From: Candidatus Thermoflexus tengchongensis
GTDB taxonomy: Bacteria > Chloroflexota > Anaerolineae > Thermoflexales > Thermoflexaceae
Reading direction: 5' to 3'
Assembly (NCBI GenBank): GCA_016842085.1
Contig: JAEVEX010000001.1
Coordinates: 1-36,209 of the forward strand
DNA length: 36,209 nt
Shown: piece after piece, positions 1 through 7,804 of the stretch
Layout: each line of letters starts with the position of its first letter
Position numbering within the stretch: the first letter of the stretch is position 1
Position numbers and translations under genes: made by a program
The notes under the pieces: model-generated
The model's database searches: none
What the model saw: only the letters and a program-made list of their open reading frames with translations
What the model was told of the DNA's origin: nothing

Positions 1-417
1 GACCCGCCGGGGGGCGGGGGGATGAAGCGGATGGGCAGAAGGGTTGGAGGCGGGGGTGCGGGTAGGGGCCGGCGTGGGCGTAGGGCCCGGCGTCGGGGAG
101 GGTCGTGGCGTTCGGGTTGGCCGGGGGGCGGTAGCCGTAGGGGAAGGCCGGATAGGGGATGCCGGGCGGGGGACGGTTGCCGTAGGTTGCGGCGAAGGGG
201 TGGGGGAAGAGGCCAGCGGGAACGGGCGGGTTGGCGAAGGCATTTCGGTAGCGGCAGCGCTCAAACCTCTCGTCGGGGAAGGAGAGGCGGGCGGCGCTTT
301 AAACCGATCCGCGGATGAGATCGGCTGGGTAGGGGCAGGTCTTGTGCCGGTGAGGGGAAGCGGCCAGCATCCGAGGATCAGGGCAGTCAGCAAAGTGAGC
401 CAGGGTGCGATGCGCAT
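1..417 (-). CDS. Lipoprotein with Pro/Thr-rich linker (3' end beyond window)
   Basis: Only the first 139 codons are in the window; the frame stays open to the left edge. The start is the ATG at 417-415, with GGGAGG about 5 bases upstream. The N-terminus is a lipoprotein signal peptide: MRIAP, a hydrophobic run, then a lipobox LILGC with Cys near residue 18. After about residue 25 the visible part is almost entirely Pro, Thr, Ser, Ala and Arg with repeated PTP/PSPT units. That is a surface linker of the kind seen in other lipoproteins here (the binding protein at 17020 and the PF10091 protein at 4555). The functional domain lies outside the window, so its role cannot be assigned; a binding protein or an exoenzyme are both possible. 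A 537-base gap and a 26-bp palindrome separate it from the gene upstream, so it may be an independent unit. Confidence 0.7.
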   Translation of the reverse strand, partial: MRIAPWLTLLTALILGCWPLPLTGTRPAPTQPISSADRFKAPPASPSPTRGLSAAATEMPSPTRPFPLASSPTPSPQPTATVPRPASPIRPSPTATAPRPTRTPRPSPTPGPTPTPAPTRTPASNPSAHPLHPPAPRRV

Positions 418-493
418 GGGGTCCTCCCGTGAAGTTCAATGTCTTCATCAAGTATTTTAAGACTTACGCCGTTGGCTCCTGTTTAAGGTGATA

Positions 494-509
494 CAGGTCT
501 CCCGACCTG
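494..509. repeat. Short hairpin repeat CAGGTC/GACCTG
   Basis: Six-base-pair perfect stem closed by a four-base loop (TCCC on the plus strand), flanked by GCGCGACC. It lies about 80 bases upstream of the lipoprotein start. The form resembles short palindromic units scattered through Chloroflexota intergenic DNA (from memory). No function is assigned. Confidence 0.4.
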
Positions 510-786
510 CGCGACCTTTCCGGTGAAGCCGCGCGATGGCCGGTTACCCTGCGCTCGCCGGGGTGGGCAGCGGGTCCTTGAGGCGTTCCAGCCCCTCGTT
601 CATCATCATCGCGATGAGTTGTGCCGTTTGGTGGGCCGGAAGGCCCAGAAACGATGATGGCGGGTGGCCATTAACCGACGGACGAGGCCCATCGTCGCCT
701 TCGTCATCGGGGATCGAAGGAAAGCGACCGGTCGAAGACTCTGGGAAGGCCTTCCGGAGGGTGATCACCGTTGTCGAAGTTACCGT

Positions 787-812
787 AGGGGCGAAAAAAT
801 TTTTTCGCCCCT
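787..812. repeat. 26-bp perfect palindrome with A6T6 core
   Basis: The arms read AGGGGCGAAAAAA and its exact complement with no loop, so the DNA is perfectly self-complementary from 787 to 812. It lies between the 3' end of the GH35 gene and the next gene. It could act as an mRNA 3' structure or a bidirectional terminator, or be a copy of a dispersed repeat. No T-run follows outside the palindrome, so a standard intrinsic terminator is not clear. Confidence 0.75.
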
Positions 813-954
813 GCTTGTGGTTCCCTGATGCATCGATCTTCGTCGGCAAAGGTTAGTCCGTTATGAGCATCGGTTCCACGAGAGGGTGACCCGGTGATTC
901 GTCATCCCCCACAACCTCCGACGAGCCGTATCCCCTCTAAATGTGAACATCACT

Positions 955-3303
955 TCATGGGCCCTTCACGTGTTCTTTGTGACCTTCGTGGTGGGTTTTG
1001 TAGAGGTTGATGCGTCCGTCCCGACCATGGAGGCGCAGGCGGGTGGGAGTTATCCCGGAGACGGGCTCTGCTCCGGGGCATTCCCAGCCGCTGAGGGTCA
1101 GTTCGGCGACGAACGCGTCCTGCGCCAGGTGGAGGGTCAGCGAGTCGGCAGCGCGCTCCACCCGGCGCACCTCGGCGGTGGCGTAGCGGAGGAGGACGCC
1201 TTCCGTGACCTGCCATTCCAGAGGCAGGATGGCGCCCTGGCGCGCGGGCAGATGGACCGGGTGGCCGCCGAAAAGGAGCTCTCCCTGCCAGGCGACGGTG
1301 GTCGTTATGGGGTCGTCCTGGTAGTTGTGAATGAAAAGAAAACCGCCGTGCTTGCCCTGGCTCAGGCGCACGTCGGCCCAGTCGCTGAGGGCGAAGGCGG
1401 GGGGGCATCCCAGTTCCAGCGCCATACGGTGCAGGAGGTCCAGGTCTTCCAGGTTGTTGATTCTCAGCGCGGCGCCGAAGACCAGCGCCTTGCCCTGGCC
1501 CAGGTGTCGAATGAAGCCGACGGTCTCGCCTTGTCGGGAGGCAAACACCCCGTCGAAGTCGCCGCGATAGGTCTCCACAAAGGAGACGGGCACGTCCGTG
1601 TATCCAAAGGCGGTGATGCAGGAGGGGGTGAAGGGCGGGTCGCTATAGGCATCGACCACGCGGAGGGCGTCTCGCAGGAGAGGGCAGGGGTAACCATCCG
1701 CGTCGTATCGGGGCAGACGGCCGATCATGGCCAGCCGTCCGCCCGCGCGGACGTAGTCGGCCAGCTTCTGCTGGACTGCGGCGTCGCAGCGGTGTTCGAT
1801 CATCACCCAGAGCGTGGGGGTCTCGTTCGGATCCAGGACGGCGCGGGCCAGTTCCAACGCATGGAAGGGGCGGTGCGTCAACGCCAGGCCACGGGCGATG
1901 AAGTCGAAGAGGATGACCTCGCGCTGATGGGTGAGGATGCGGGTCGCTTCCCCAGTGGCCGGAGTGTTCACCTCGGTCATGAAGTCGTCCAGGCGGAAGC
2001 CAATCGCGGTGACGGTCTGCGGGCGGGCAAGGGTCAGGGCGTCGCCGTAGGCCGCCAGAGCGGCCGAGAGTTGGGGATAGCGCCCGTAATGGCGGCGGAG
2101 GGTGCCGTCTTTGCGGACAGGGTGGCCCCAGTCGTGGCGTTTGACCGGGGAAAGCAGGGGGTGGTTTTCGCCGTCAAAGAAAAGGTAGTGATTGATGGCC
2201 CGCATCCCGACGGAGAGGCTCAGGCGGGTGTGCAGGTCGTAGAAGGAGGTCTGCGCGCCGCTGAAGTCCTGGTTGCCGCCGGCCTGGAACTCCATGGAGA
2301 AGAGCGGCTGGTCCGGGTTCTGCAGGGCGCGGGTCATCTCGTTGACCAGCAGGAGCTCATGAAAGTTTCCTTCGTCGATGTGGCCCGGGTAGACGTCGGT
2401 GGCGGATAGGACGCCGGGCAGTTCTATGACCTCTATCAGTTGGGAGAGGCCGATGGGGAAGGTCTTGCCGCCGTTGGCGAAGCCGTGGATGTTAATGACC
2501 GGCGGCACTTCCAGGCCGCAGGCGCGGGCCTGTTCCAGCAGGTAAAGGGCATACCGGCGCAGATACGTGCGAAAGAAGCGGCGGTAGTCCTCAACAGCGC
2601 GGGCCGCCTGGGGGCTTTGGGGATCAGTAATGCCCTGGCGGAGCGCGGCGGTCAGGTCAGGGAACGGGTACCGCTCCGCCAGGCGGTCGCCGTAAACATC
2701 CCGCAGGTAATCGGCGAAGCAGGCCAGGGTATGAGGGTTCGTGTCCAGGATGTTGCGGACCCAGTGCATCATGCCCATCTCGTTATCCAGCTGGACAGCG
2801 AGGACCCGTCCGCCGCACGTGACCTGGCGGGGAGCGAGGACCTCGAAAACGGCGCGGTACCAGCGGGCGACGCAGGCCAGAAAGTCGGGGTGCAGATAAC
2901 TGACGATGTTCTGCGACTGCCCGTGCTGGTCCACAAAGGCCATCTGGGGGTAGCGGACGAAAACCCAGTCCGGGATGCCCTCGTTGATGGTCTCGGCCAT
3001 AATATACGGCCCGGGGCGGGGGAGAATCCAGAGGTCCATAGATGCGGCCAGGTCCAGGAAGCCGATGAGGTTCCGCATGGGATGGCTGTGGCCGTCAAAA
3101 TCCAGTTGGCCCTCTTCGGGCTCATGCCAGCGCCAGGGGATGTAGGTGGCGACGGCGTTGAAGCCGGCCGCCTTAAGCAGGCCAAGGCGGTGCTCCCAGG
3201 CGTCAGGGGGCGTGCGGAAGTAGTGGAATTCGCCTGCCTGGAGGAGGAGCGGACGGTTGTCTATCCAGAAGAGGTTGTTATGGACGGTGAAGGTCGGGCG
3301 CAT
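955..3303 (-). CDS. GH35-like beta-galactosidase
   Basis: A predicted retaining glycoside hydrolase of 782 residues that would remove terminal beta-galactosyl (or similar) units from oligosaccharides. The N-terminal third is a (beta/alpha)8 barrel with GH35 hallmarks: GEFHYFR (24-30), PRPGPYIMAE (95-104), QLDNEMG (171-177, E175 as acid/base) and SMEFQAGG with E338 as the likely nucleophile. All-beta domains follow. No signal peptide is seen, so it probably acts in the cytoplasm after import. The ATG at 3303 was chosen because GGAG precedes it by 7 bases; an upstream TTG at 3417 would translate a repeat. The last residues, including KTHHEGHKEH, are encoded by a dispersed repeat (958-1005). It is the last gene of the sugar operon, separated from the LacI gene by tandem hairpins. 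A GH42-like or other clan GH-A specificity cannot be excluded. Confidence 0.87.
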   Translation of the reverse strand: MRPTFTVHNNLFWIDNRPLLLQAGEFHYFRTPPDAWEHRLGLLKAAGFNAVATYIPWRWHEPEEGQLDFDGHSHPMRNLIGFLDLAASMDLWILPRPGPYIMAETINEGIPDWVFVRYPQMAFVDQHGQSQNIVSYLHPDFLACVARWYRAVFEVLAPRQVTCGGRVLAVQLDNEMGMMHWVRNILDTNPHTLACFADYLRDVYGDRLAERYPFPDLTAALRQGITDPQSPQAARAVEDYRRFFRTYLRRYALYLLEQARACGLEVPPVINIHGFANGGKTFPIGLSQLIEVIELPGVLSATDVYPGHIDEGNFHELLLVNEMTRALQNPDQPLFSMEFQAGGNQDFSGAQTSFYDLHTRLSLSVGMRAINHYLFFDGENHPLLSPVKRHDWGHPVRKDGTLRRHYGRYPQLSAALAAYGDALTLARPQTVTAIGFRLDDFMTEVNTPATGEATRILTHQREVILFDFIARGLALTHRPFHALELARAVLDPNETPTLWVMIEHRCDAAVQQKLADYVRAGGRLAMIGRLPRYDADGYPCPLLRDALRVVDAYSDPPFTPSCITAFGYTDVPVSFVETYRGDFDGVFASRQGETVGFIRHLGQGKALVFGAALRINNLEDLDLLHRMALELGCPPAFALSDWADVRLSQGKHGGFLFIHNYQDDPITTTVAWQGELLFGGHPVHLPARQGAILPLEWQVTEGVLLRYATAEVRRVERAADSLTLHLAQDAFVAELTLSGWECPGAEPVSGITPTRLRLHGRDGRINLYKTHHEGHKEHVKGP
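958..1005. repeat. Dispersed 'CACGAAGGTCACAAAG' repeat at the GH35 3' end
   Basis: On the minus strand the sequence ACCACGAAGGTCACAAAG and the following ACACG bases belong to the same degenerate family as 9898-9975 and 11979-12066. Here it supplies the last 15 or so codons of the GH35 gene, giving an unusual His/Lys/Glu-rich tail. Confidence 0.6.
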
Positions 3304-3362
3304 CGGTGTGCTCCATAAAAAGTTGAATCCCTGAGGGATAGTAGGCCTGCAGAAAACCGTGG

Positions 3363-3417
3363 TTGTATCGAATCCGTCCCGGGAGGTCCGGACGTAGACG
3401 TCCGGGCTCAGATACAA
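3363..3417. repeat. Nested inverted repeat upstream of GH35 gene
   Basis: Outer arms TTGTATC (3363-3369) and GATACAA (3411-3417) enclose a perfect inner hairpin CCGGACGT-AG-ACGTCCGG (3388-3405). It lies about 60-115 bases upstream of the GH35 start codon, within the LacI-GH35 gap. It may be a mobile repeat unit or an mRNA structure affecting GH35 expression. Confidence 0.55.
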
Positions 3418-3460
3418 AGCTCTTCGGGCTCATCGGAGCCTCCCCGCCAGGCGGATTTCC

Positions 3461-3547
3461 AGCCCCCTTCGGGGGGCTTTTACAAATTTAGCCCGGCGCT
3501 CAAGCGCCGGGCTTTCGCCAATTCAGCCCGGCGCCGGAGCGCCGGGC
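3461..3547. terminator. Three tandem hairpins between LacI and GH35 genes
   Basis: Hairpin 1 is AGCCCCC/GGGGGCT (3461-3478) and is followed by TTT on the plus strand. Hairpin 2 is GCCCGGCGCT-CA-AGCGCCGGGC (3491-3512), followed on the minus strand by TAAATTTGT. Hairpin 3 is GCCCGGCGC-CGGA-GCGCCGGGC (3526-3547). Hairpins 2 and 3 are near copies of each other. In the direction of transcription they follow the LacI stop and probably act as a partial terminator or an mRNA-stability block before GH35. No strong T-run supports full termination. Confidence 0.5.
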
Positions 3548-3580
3548 GACCCGCCGCGGCCGCCGCGGGTTCGCATACCG

Positions 3581-4561
3581 CTATTTTGCATTCCTACCCC
3601 TGAGGGAAGATTCCCGGACGACGAGATGGGCCGGGATGCGTTCGGCAGAGAAGGGAGTTCCGCGATCCAGAAACTCTATCAGCCCGGCGACAGCGCGAGC
3701 CCCCCAGTCGGTGCGGGAGACGCGGACGGTGGTGAGCGACGGCCGGAGGTAGCGGGCAACGGGGATGTCGTCAAAGCCCACCAGGGCCACATCCTGGGGA
3801 ACACGCAGGCCCCCTTCCTGCAACATGTGGAGGCACCCGATGGCCATCTGGTCGTTGGCGCAGACGATGGCCTCAGGGACGTCGCCTGAAGTGAGGATCT
3901 GCCGGGCAATCCGGTAGCCGGAGGCCTCGGTGAAATCGCCCTGGTAGAGGCGAACTTCCAGGCCATGCGCGCGGGCTTCTTTCAGGAAGGCCTGCTGGCG
4001 CTCGGCGTTATCAAAAGAATCGGCGGCGCCCGCGACGAAGGCCAGTTTCCGGACCCCCTGGCTGTAGAGATGCTGGAAGACCTGGCGTATGCCGCCGGGA
4101 TTGTCGATCAGCAAGGGGAAGACATGGTCGGCCTCTATGTAGCGATCCAAGACCACGATGGGAAAGTTCTTCCAGGCCAGGCTGATGAGGAGGTCGCTGG
4201 GAATTTTGACGTCAAAGACGATGGCCGCGTCCACCTGGCGGTTGGAGAGGATGCGGCTGATAGAGCGGGTCTCCGGGCAGATGACCAGTTCGTAATCGGT
4301 CTGCAGGATGACTTTGTGAATGCCCTCCAGGATTTCCTCATAGAAGAGGCCGCCCAGGGCGGCGATGAAGACGCCGATGGTGTAGGTGCGGCGCTTGCGC
4401 AGGTGGCGGGCATGGGCGTTGGGATGATAGCGCAGCTCCTCGGCGGCAGCCAGGACCCGCCGCCGGGTTTCTTCGCTGATGTTCCCCTTGCCGTTTAGGA
4501 CCAGGGAGACGGTGGTGATGCTGACTCCGGCACGCCGGGCCACATCTTTGAGGGTTACCAT
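3581..4561 (-). CDS. LacI-family transcriptional regulator
   Basis: A 326-residue repressor of the LacI/GalR family. The helix-turn-helix is at about residues 3-25 (LKDVARRAGVSITTVSLVLN), the hinge helix near 46-57 ends in HARHLRKRR, and a periplasmic-binding-protein-like effector domain fills about 60-320 (VCANDQMAIG, VGFDDIPVARY). These proteins bind a sugar and release a palindromic operator with a central CG. Such an operator, AGTAAAACGTTTTACT, lies at 20985-21000 on the promoter of the whole operon, so autoregulation together with the transport and glycosidase genes is the simplest model. Its ATG overlaps the TAA of the PF10091 gene by 7 bases. It is followed by tandem hairpins before GH35. 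The inducer cannot be read from the sequence. Confidence 0.95.
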   Translation of the reverse strand: MVTLKDVARRAGVSITTVSLVLNGKGNISEETRRRVLAAAEELRYHPNAHARHLRKRRTYTIGVFIAALGGLFYEEILEGIHKVILQTDYELVICPETRSISRILSNRQVDAAIVFDVKIPSDLLISLAWKNFPIVVLDRYIEADHVFPLLIDNPGGIRQVFQHLYSQGVRKLAFVAGAADSFDNAERQQAFLKEARAHGLEVRLYQGDFTEASGYRIARQILTSGDVPEAIVCANDQMAIGCLHMLQEGGLRVPQDVALVGFDDIPVARYLRPSLTTVRVSRTDWGARAVAGLIEFLDRGTPFSAERIPAHLVVRESSLRGRNAK

Positions 4562-5928
4562 TTCCTGATTTCCAGCCTCTCCAGACCTTTGAGGATGTAG
4601 GGGTTGTTCATCGTGATCCGGTAGACGACATCGTTCTGGGCATTCGCCAGCATCAGCAGGGAGATGCCCTTATCTATGCCGATGACGTCACGGGCGAACC
4701 AATCTTCAGTCAGGTTGAAGGCGTCCTGGAAACCGTAGGGACCCTTCAGCCGATCCAGAGTGAAATAATATACCATAGCCTGCCGGGATTGTTCGGGCAG
4801 GAAGAGGATGGACCCAATCGCCCCCGCCGGGGCGACGGTGTCGTCCACCAGGTGTTGCCGGTTGTCGTAGCCGGAGGGCGGCGCACCGTAACGGCCTTCA
4901 TAGCCGTGGGGGCCGTCGCAGGCGGTCAGGCCCCAGGCCAGGGGGCCGAGGGTCAGGTACTTTTCGTCCATATTCACCGCGAAGTTGTAGTGGGCCTTCG
5001 CGGCCTCCACGGAGTTGGCGAACCAGTCCACGCCCTGGCGGTCGGTCCGGCCGCGAAAGTCTATCCAGGCATGGCTGTACTGGTAGGTGAAGAGGGAGCC
5101 GAACCAGGAGTGGATGAAAGGCTGGCCGTCGCCGTAGCGGGCCCGGTGCCGGGTGAACGTGTAATAGATGGAGGGGTCCAAGGGATAGGTGGGGGAGCCG
5201 GCCGCCAGGACGTAGAGCATCAACTGTTCGGCGTAGAAGTCCCAGTGGCCCTCAAACCCTTTCTCAGGGCGGTAGGCCATATAGAACATGTTGCGGGAGG
5301 GATCCACGAACCAGGGCCACTCCACGGCCGTGTAGATCGCCTGCGCTTTGGCCTGCGTTTCGCCACCGCAGTAGTCGCCTGCGGTCAGGACGCCCATGAG
5401 CAGGATGGCGGTATCGATGCTGGAGACTTCGCTCTGCCAGGCCCTCTGTCCGGTCTCCATATCCAGGAAGTGGTAGTAGAAACCGTGCTCGCGAGGTATA
5501 GCCGCCAGGGTGTCCAGGGTTCCGTCTATGCGCGCACAGGCCTGCGCGCGGGGGATGTAGCCTTTCTCCACGCCGATCACATACGCGGTCAGCCCGAAGC
5601 CCACGGCGGCGATGCTGGAGATGCCCGGAGAACCGGGATAGCGATCCCGGATCAGGCCGTAACCGGGACTGCCGGGGGTTGTGTTGGCCTGCTCCCAGAA
5701 GAAGTTGAAGGCGCCGCGCATTTCCCACTCTATGACGTCATCGGCGGAGACCGGCGTGGGGGTAGGAGCAGGCCTCCACGTCGGGGAGGGGGAAGGCGGG
5801 ATGGCCGTGGGGGTCTGCTCCAGGACGGTCAACGTCACCGTCGGAGCCGGCGCGGCGCAGGCGGCCATGGTCAAAAGCGGAACGCAGACAAACGCAGATA
5901 TACGCCGATTTGCGCTTTGTTTATTCAC
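4555..5928 (-). CDS. PF10091 glycoamylase-family (GH144-like) lipoprotein
   Basis: A 457-residue exported lipoprotein with a GTG start (5928), preceded by GGGGA and overlapping the permease stop by 8 bases. An N-terminal signal with lipobox TMAAC (Cys near 24) leads to a Pro/Thr linker (about 30-60). The body (about 65-445) matches the PF10091 'glycoamylase' alpha/alpha-barrel: FNFFWEQAN, GLIRDRYPG, SSIAAVGFGLTAYVIGVEKG, FYYHFLDMETG, then SSIDTAILLMGVLTAG. Characterised members of this fold include GH144 endo-beta-1,2-glucanases and a domain of cyclic beta-1,2-glucan synthases, so it probably cuts a beta-glucan at the cell surface; older 'glucoamylase' names are misleading. Its product would be a substrate for the ABC importer and the GH94 enzyme. 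The first 20 codons overlap a dispersed repeat at 5878-5918. Confidence 0.85.
   Translation of the reverse strand: MNKQSANRRISAFVCVPLLTMAACAAPAPTVTLTVLEQTPTAIPPSPSPTWRPAPTPTPVSADDVIEWEMRGAFNFFWEQANTTPGSPGYGLIRDRYPGSPGISSIAAVGFGLTAYVIGVEKGYIPRAQACARIDGTLDTLAAIPREHGFYYHFLDMETGQRAWQSEVSSIDTAILLMGVLTAGDYCGGETQAKAQAIYTAVEWPWFVDPSRNMFYMAYRPEKGFEGHWDFYAEQLMLYVLAAGSPTYPLDPSIYYTFTRHRARYGDGQPFIHSWFGSLFTYQYSHAWIDFRGRTDRQGVDWFANSVEAAKAHYNFAVNMDEKYLTLGPLAWGLTACDGPHGYEGRYGAPPSGYDNRQHLVDDTVAPAGAIGSILFLPEQSRQAMVYYFTLDRLKGPYGFQDAFNLTEDWFARDVIGIDKGISLLMLANAQNDVVYRITMNNPYILKGLERLEIRKW
5878..5918. repeat. Dispersed 'ACGCAGA' repeat at the PF10091 5' end
   Basis: The plus strand shows degenerate iterations of ACGCAGA (AACGCAGACAAACGCAGATA, then ACGCCGATTTGCG). 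I recognise this as a common intergenic repeat type in several bacterial phyla. Here it lies inside the start of a gene and encodes the n-region and part of the hydrophobic core of the lipoprotein signal peptide. Confidence 0.55.
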
Positions 5929-6919
5929 CGGTAATCCCCGTCCTTTCTACGGATTCCACAAACCATCGCTGGAGGACGAAGTACATGACCAGGAGCGGCA
6001 GGATGTTCAGGAAGGTTCCGGCCAGTTTGATCGCTTCGTTCAGACGGTCAAAGATATTGACCGTGCCGGGCGGGTAGAGGTTCTGATAGGCCTGGACGAA
6101 CCGGGAAAGCTGCATCGGCAAGGTCTGGATGCCGCCTTCCAGAAAGATGACCGTCAGGTAGGTCTCGTTCCAGTACCAGACGATGGAGAAGATGAAGGAG
6201 ACGATGTAGGCCGGAAGGGCATTGGGGACCGCGATCTGGAAGAAGATGCGGGCCTCGGTGGCGCCGTCTATCCGGGCGGCCTCTTCCAGGACTTTGGGGA
6301 GGGAGAGGAAGGTCTGGTAGAAGATGAGTATGAAGATGGCGCTGCGGAATCCCTGACCGCCCAGGGCGGGGAGAACCAGCGACCAGAGCGTGCCCAGCAG
6401 GCCCAGGCGGCGGTAGGTCAGCATCTGCGGGATGGCGGTGTTCTGCGGCGGGATGATGAAGGTCGCCAGAATCAGGGCGAAGAGCAGGGGCTTGCCGGGA
6501 AAGCGGTAGCGGGCCAGTCCATAGCCGACAATGGAACAGACCACCGTCTGCAGAACCGAGGGCACCACGCTGACCAGGATGGAGGCCAGGAGGGTGGAGG
6601 GGTAGTTGAGCACCCGGAAGGCCCGGACATAGTTGCCGAAGTATAGCTCCGTCGGCACCCATTGCACCATCGGGTTGAGCAGGTCCGTGGGGCTCTTCAG
6701 GCTGGTGATGAGCATGAACAGGAGCGGGTAGAGGTAGACGAAGCCGATGGCCACCAGCAGGGCATACACCACCAGGATGAAGAGCAATCCATAGCGGGCA
6801 TGGGTGCCCAGCAGGACGCCGCGAACCCGATCCCGGTACCCCGGCCATTGAGCGAGCACGCTCCGGAGACGGGCCAGCCACTCAGAGGGGAGGGTCTTCC
6901 TCAACGGATGAGCCGCCAT
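5921..6919 (-). CDS. Sugar ABC transporter permease, MalG type (pair 2)
   Basis: Inner-membrane subunit of a carbohydrate ABC importer, 332 residues with a 45-residue cytoplasmic N-terminus and six predicted membrane segments starting around YGLLFILVVYALLVAIGFVY. The EAA loop that docks the ATPase is clear: EEAARIDGATEARIFFQIAVP at about residues 212-232. It forms a heterodimer with the MalF-type protein encoded 3 bases upstream. An AAAGGTG ribosome site lies about 7 bases before the ATG. No ATP-binding subunit is encoded in this operon. It is the second of two permease pairs and follows the DUF5696 gene, whereas pair 1 follows the large binding protein. Confidence 0.93.
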   Translation of the reverse strand: MAAHPLRKTLPSEWLARLRSVLAQWPGYRDRVRGVLLGTHARYGLLFILVVYALLVAIGFVYLYPLLFMLITSLKSPTDLLNPMVQWVPTELYFGNYVRAFRVLNYPSTLLASILVSVVPSVLQTVVCSIVGYGLARYRFPGKPLLFALILATFIIPPQNTAIPQMLTYRRLGLLGTLWSLVLPALGGQGFRSAIFILIFYQTFLSLPKVLEEAARIDGATEARIFFQIAVPNALPAYIVSFIFSIVWYWNETYLTVIFLEGGIQTLPMQLSRFVQAYQNLYPPGTVNIFDRLNEAIKLAGTFLNILPLLVMYFVLQRWFVESVERTGITGE

Positions 6920-6922
6920 CGC

Positions 6923-7804
6923 TCACACCTTTGCCGCACGGGATCGGAGGGCCAGATATACGATCAGCAAGATCAGGATCAGGACGGCGAAATACAGAAA
7001 GGACATCGCGCTGGCGTAGCCGATGCCGCCTTTGATGTCGTAGGTCTGGGTGTAGATATAGCGCACGAGTTTGTTTTCGGAAAAGTGCGAGAGGGTGATG
7101 ACGGTGTAGACCGCCACTACAATGTTGGTGGTAGAAAGGGAGGGGAGGGTGATTTTCCAGAAGGACTCCCAGGCGGAGGCGCCGTCTATGGCGGCGGCCT
7201 CGTAGATGCTGCGGTCTATCTTCTGCAGGCTGGCCAGGTAGATGAGAATCTGCACGCCGGAGAACCAGAGACTAAGGATGAACGACGTCATCAGATATTC
7301 GGCGGGGCCGCGCAGGACGCCGGGCAACCGGGCGAGGAACTCCAGGACGATCGGAGACTGGGCGATCTGGGGGACCGTCGTGGCGCCCTGGGCGACCAGT
7401 TCCCGGATGACCGGCCCGCTGGTGATGACAACAGGCAGGAAGAAGATGGTGCGGAAGAGGCCCTTCAGCGACAATTTCAGATTGAGGAAAAGGGCAATGA
7501 TGAGGGAGAAGATCATAATGATCGGCACCGAGAAGATGGTTTCCACCGCATATTCGATCAGCAGTTCCACGAAGATCGGGTCGGTGAAGAGGGCGCGCGT
7601 GTAGTTCTGCCAGCCGACGAAGGTCTGCTCCACGCCCGTGGCGGAGACGATGACATGGTTCAGGCTGTAGCGGAACGTCTCCACCAGGGGGACCAGGGTG
7701 AAAAGGATGAAGCCAACAATCCACAGGGCGACGAACGCGTAGCCCTGGAGGGCCTGTCGGGTGCGATAACGGAGGGATATGGAGGGACGGGACGGCGCTT
7801 TCAT
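6923..7804 (-). CDS. Sugar ABC transporter permease, MalF/UgpA type (pair 2)
   Basis: A 293-residue inner-membrane permease and partner of the MalG-type subunit just downstream. It has six predicted membrane helices, the first at about residues 22-44 (GYAFVALWIVGFILFTLVPL), and an EAA loop [21 protein letters not shown] near 205-225. Its ATG overlaps the DUF5696 stop as ATGA, which implies translational coupling. With two binding proteins and two permease pairs in one operon, this pair may serve one of the binding proteins with a distinct sugar specificity. The sequence does not say which. Confidence 0.93.
   Translation of the reverse strand: MKAPSRPSISLRYRTRQALQGYAFVALWIVGFILFTLVPLVETFRYSLNHVIVSATGVEQTFVGWQNYTRALFTDPIFVELLIEYAVETIFSVPIIMIFSLIIALFLNLKLSLKGLFRTIFFLPVVITSGPVIRELVAQGATTVPQIAQSPIVLEFLARLPGVLRGPAEYLMTSFILSLWFSGVQILIYLASLQKIDRSIYEAAAIDGASAWESFWKITLPSLSTTNIVVAVYTVITLSHFSENKLVRYIYTQTYDIKGGIGYASAMSFLYFAVLILILLIVYLALRSRAAKV

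Larger units (their letters stand above)
418..954. other. Intergenic region between beta-galactosidase and lipoprotein genes
   Basis: No convincing gene lies in these 537 bases. An open frame of about 100 codons on the minus strand (849-544) runs through the palindrome at 787-812 and resembles no family I know. The stretch holds the palindrome and a small CAGGTC/GACCTG hairpin (494-509). The TAAAAT-like string near 460 on the minus strand lacks a properly spaced -35, so I do not call a promoter for the lipoprotein gene. Confidence 0.5.

Noticed and set aside
544-849. 101-codon minus-strand frame in the left gap
   Set aside because: It reads through the 26-bp palindrome, has no ribosome site that I can see and no recognisable family.
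943-2409. Long plus-strand open frame opposite the GH35 gene
   Set aside because: Gly/Val/Ala/Glu-rich shadow of a clear glycosidase gene on the minus strand; no domain and no ribosome site.
3304-3417. 38-residue extension of the GH35 protein from TTG 3417
   Set aside because: It translates a nested inverted repeat; ATG 3303 has GGAG correctly spaced.
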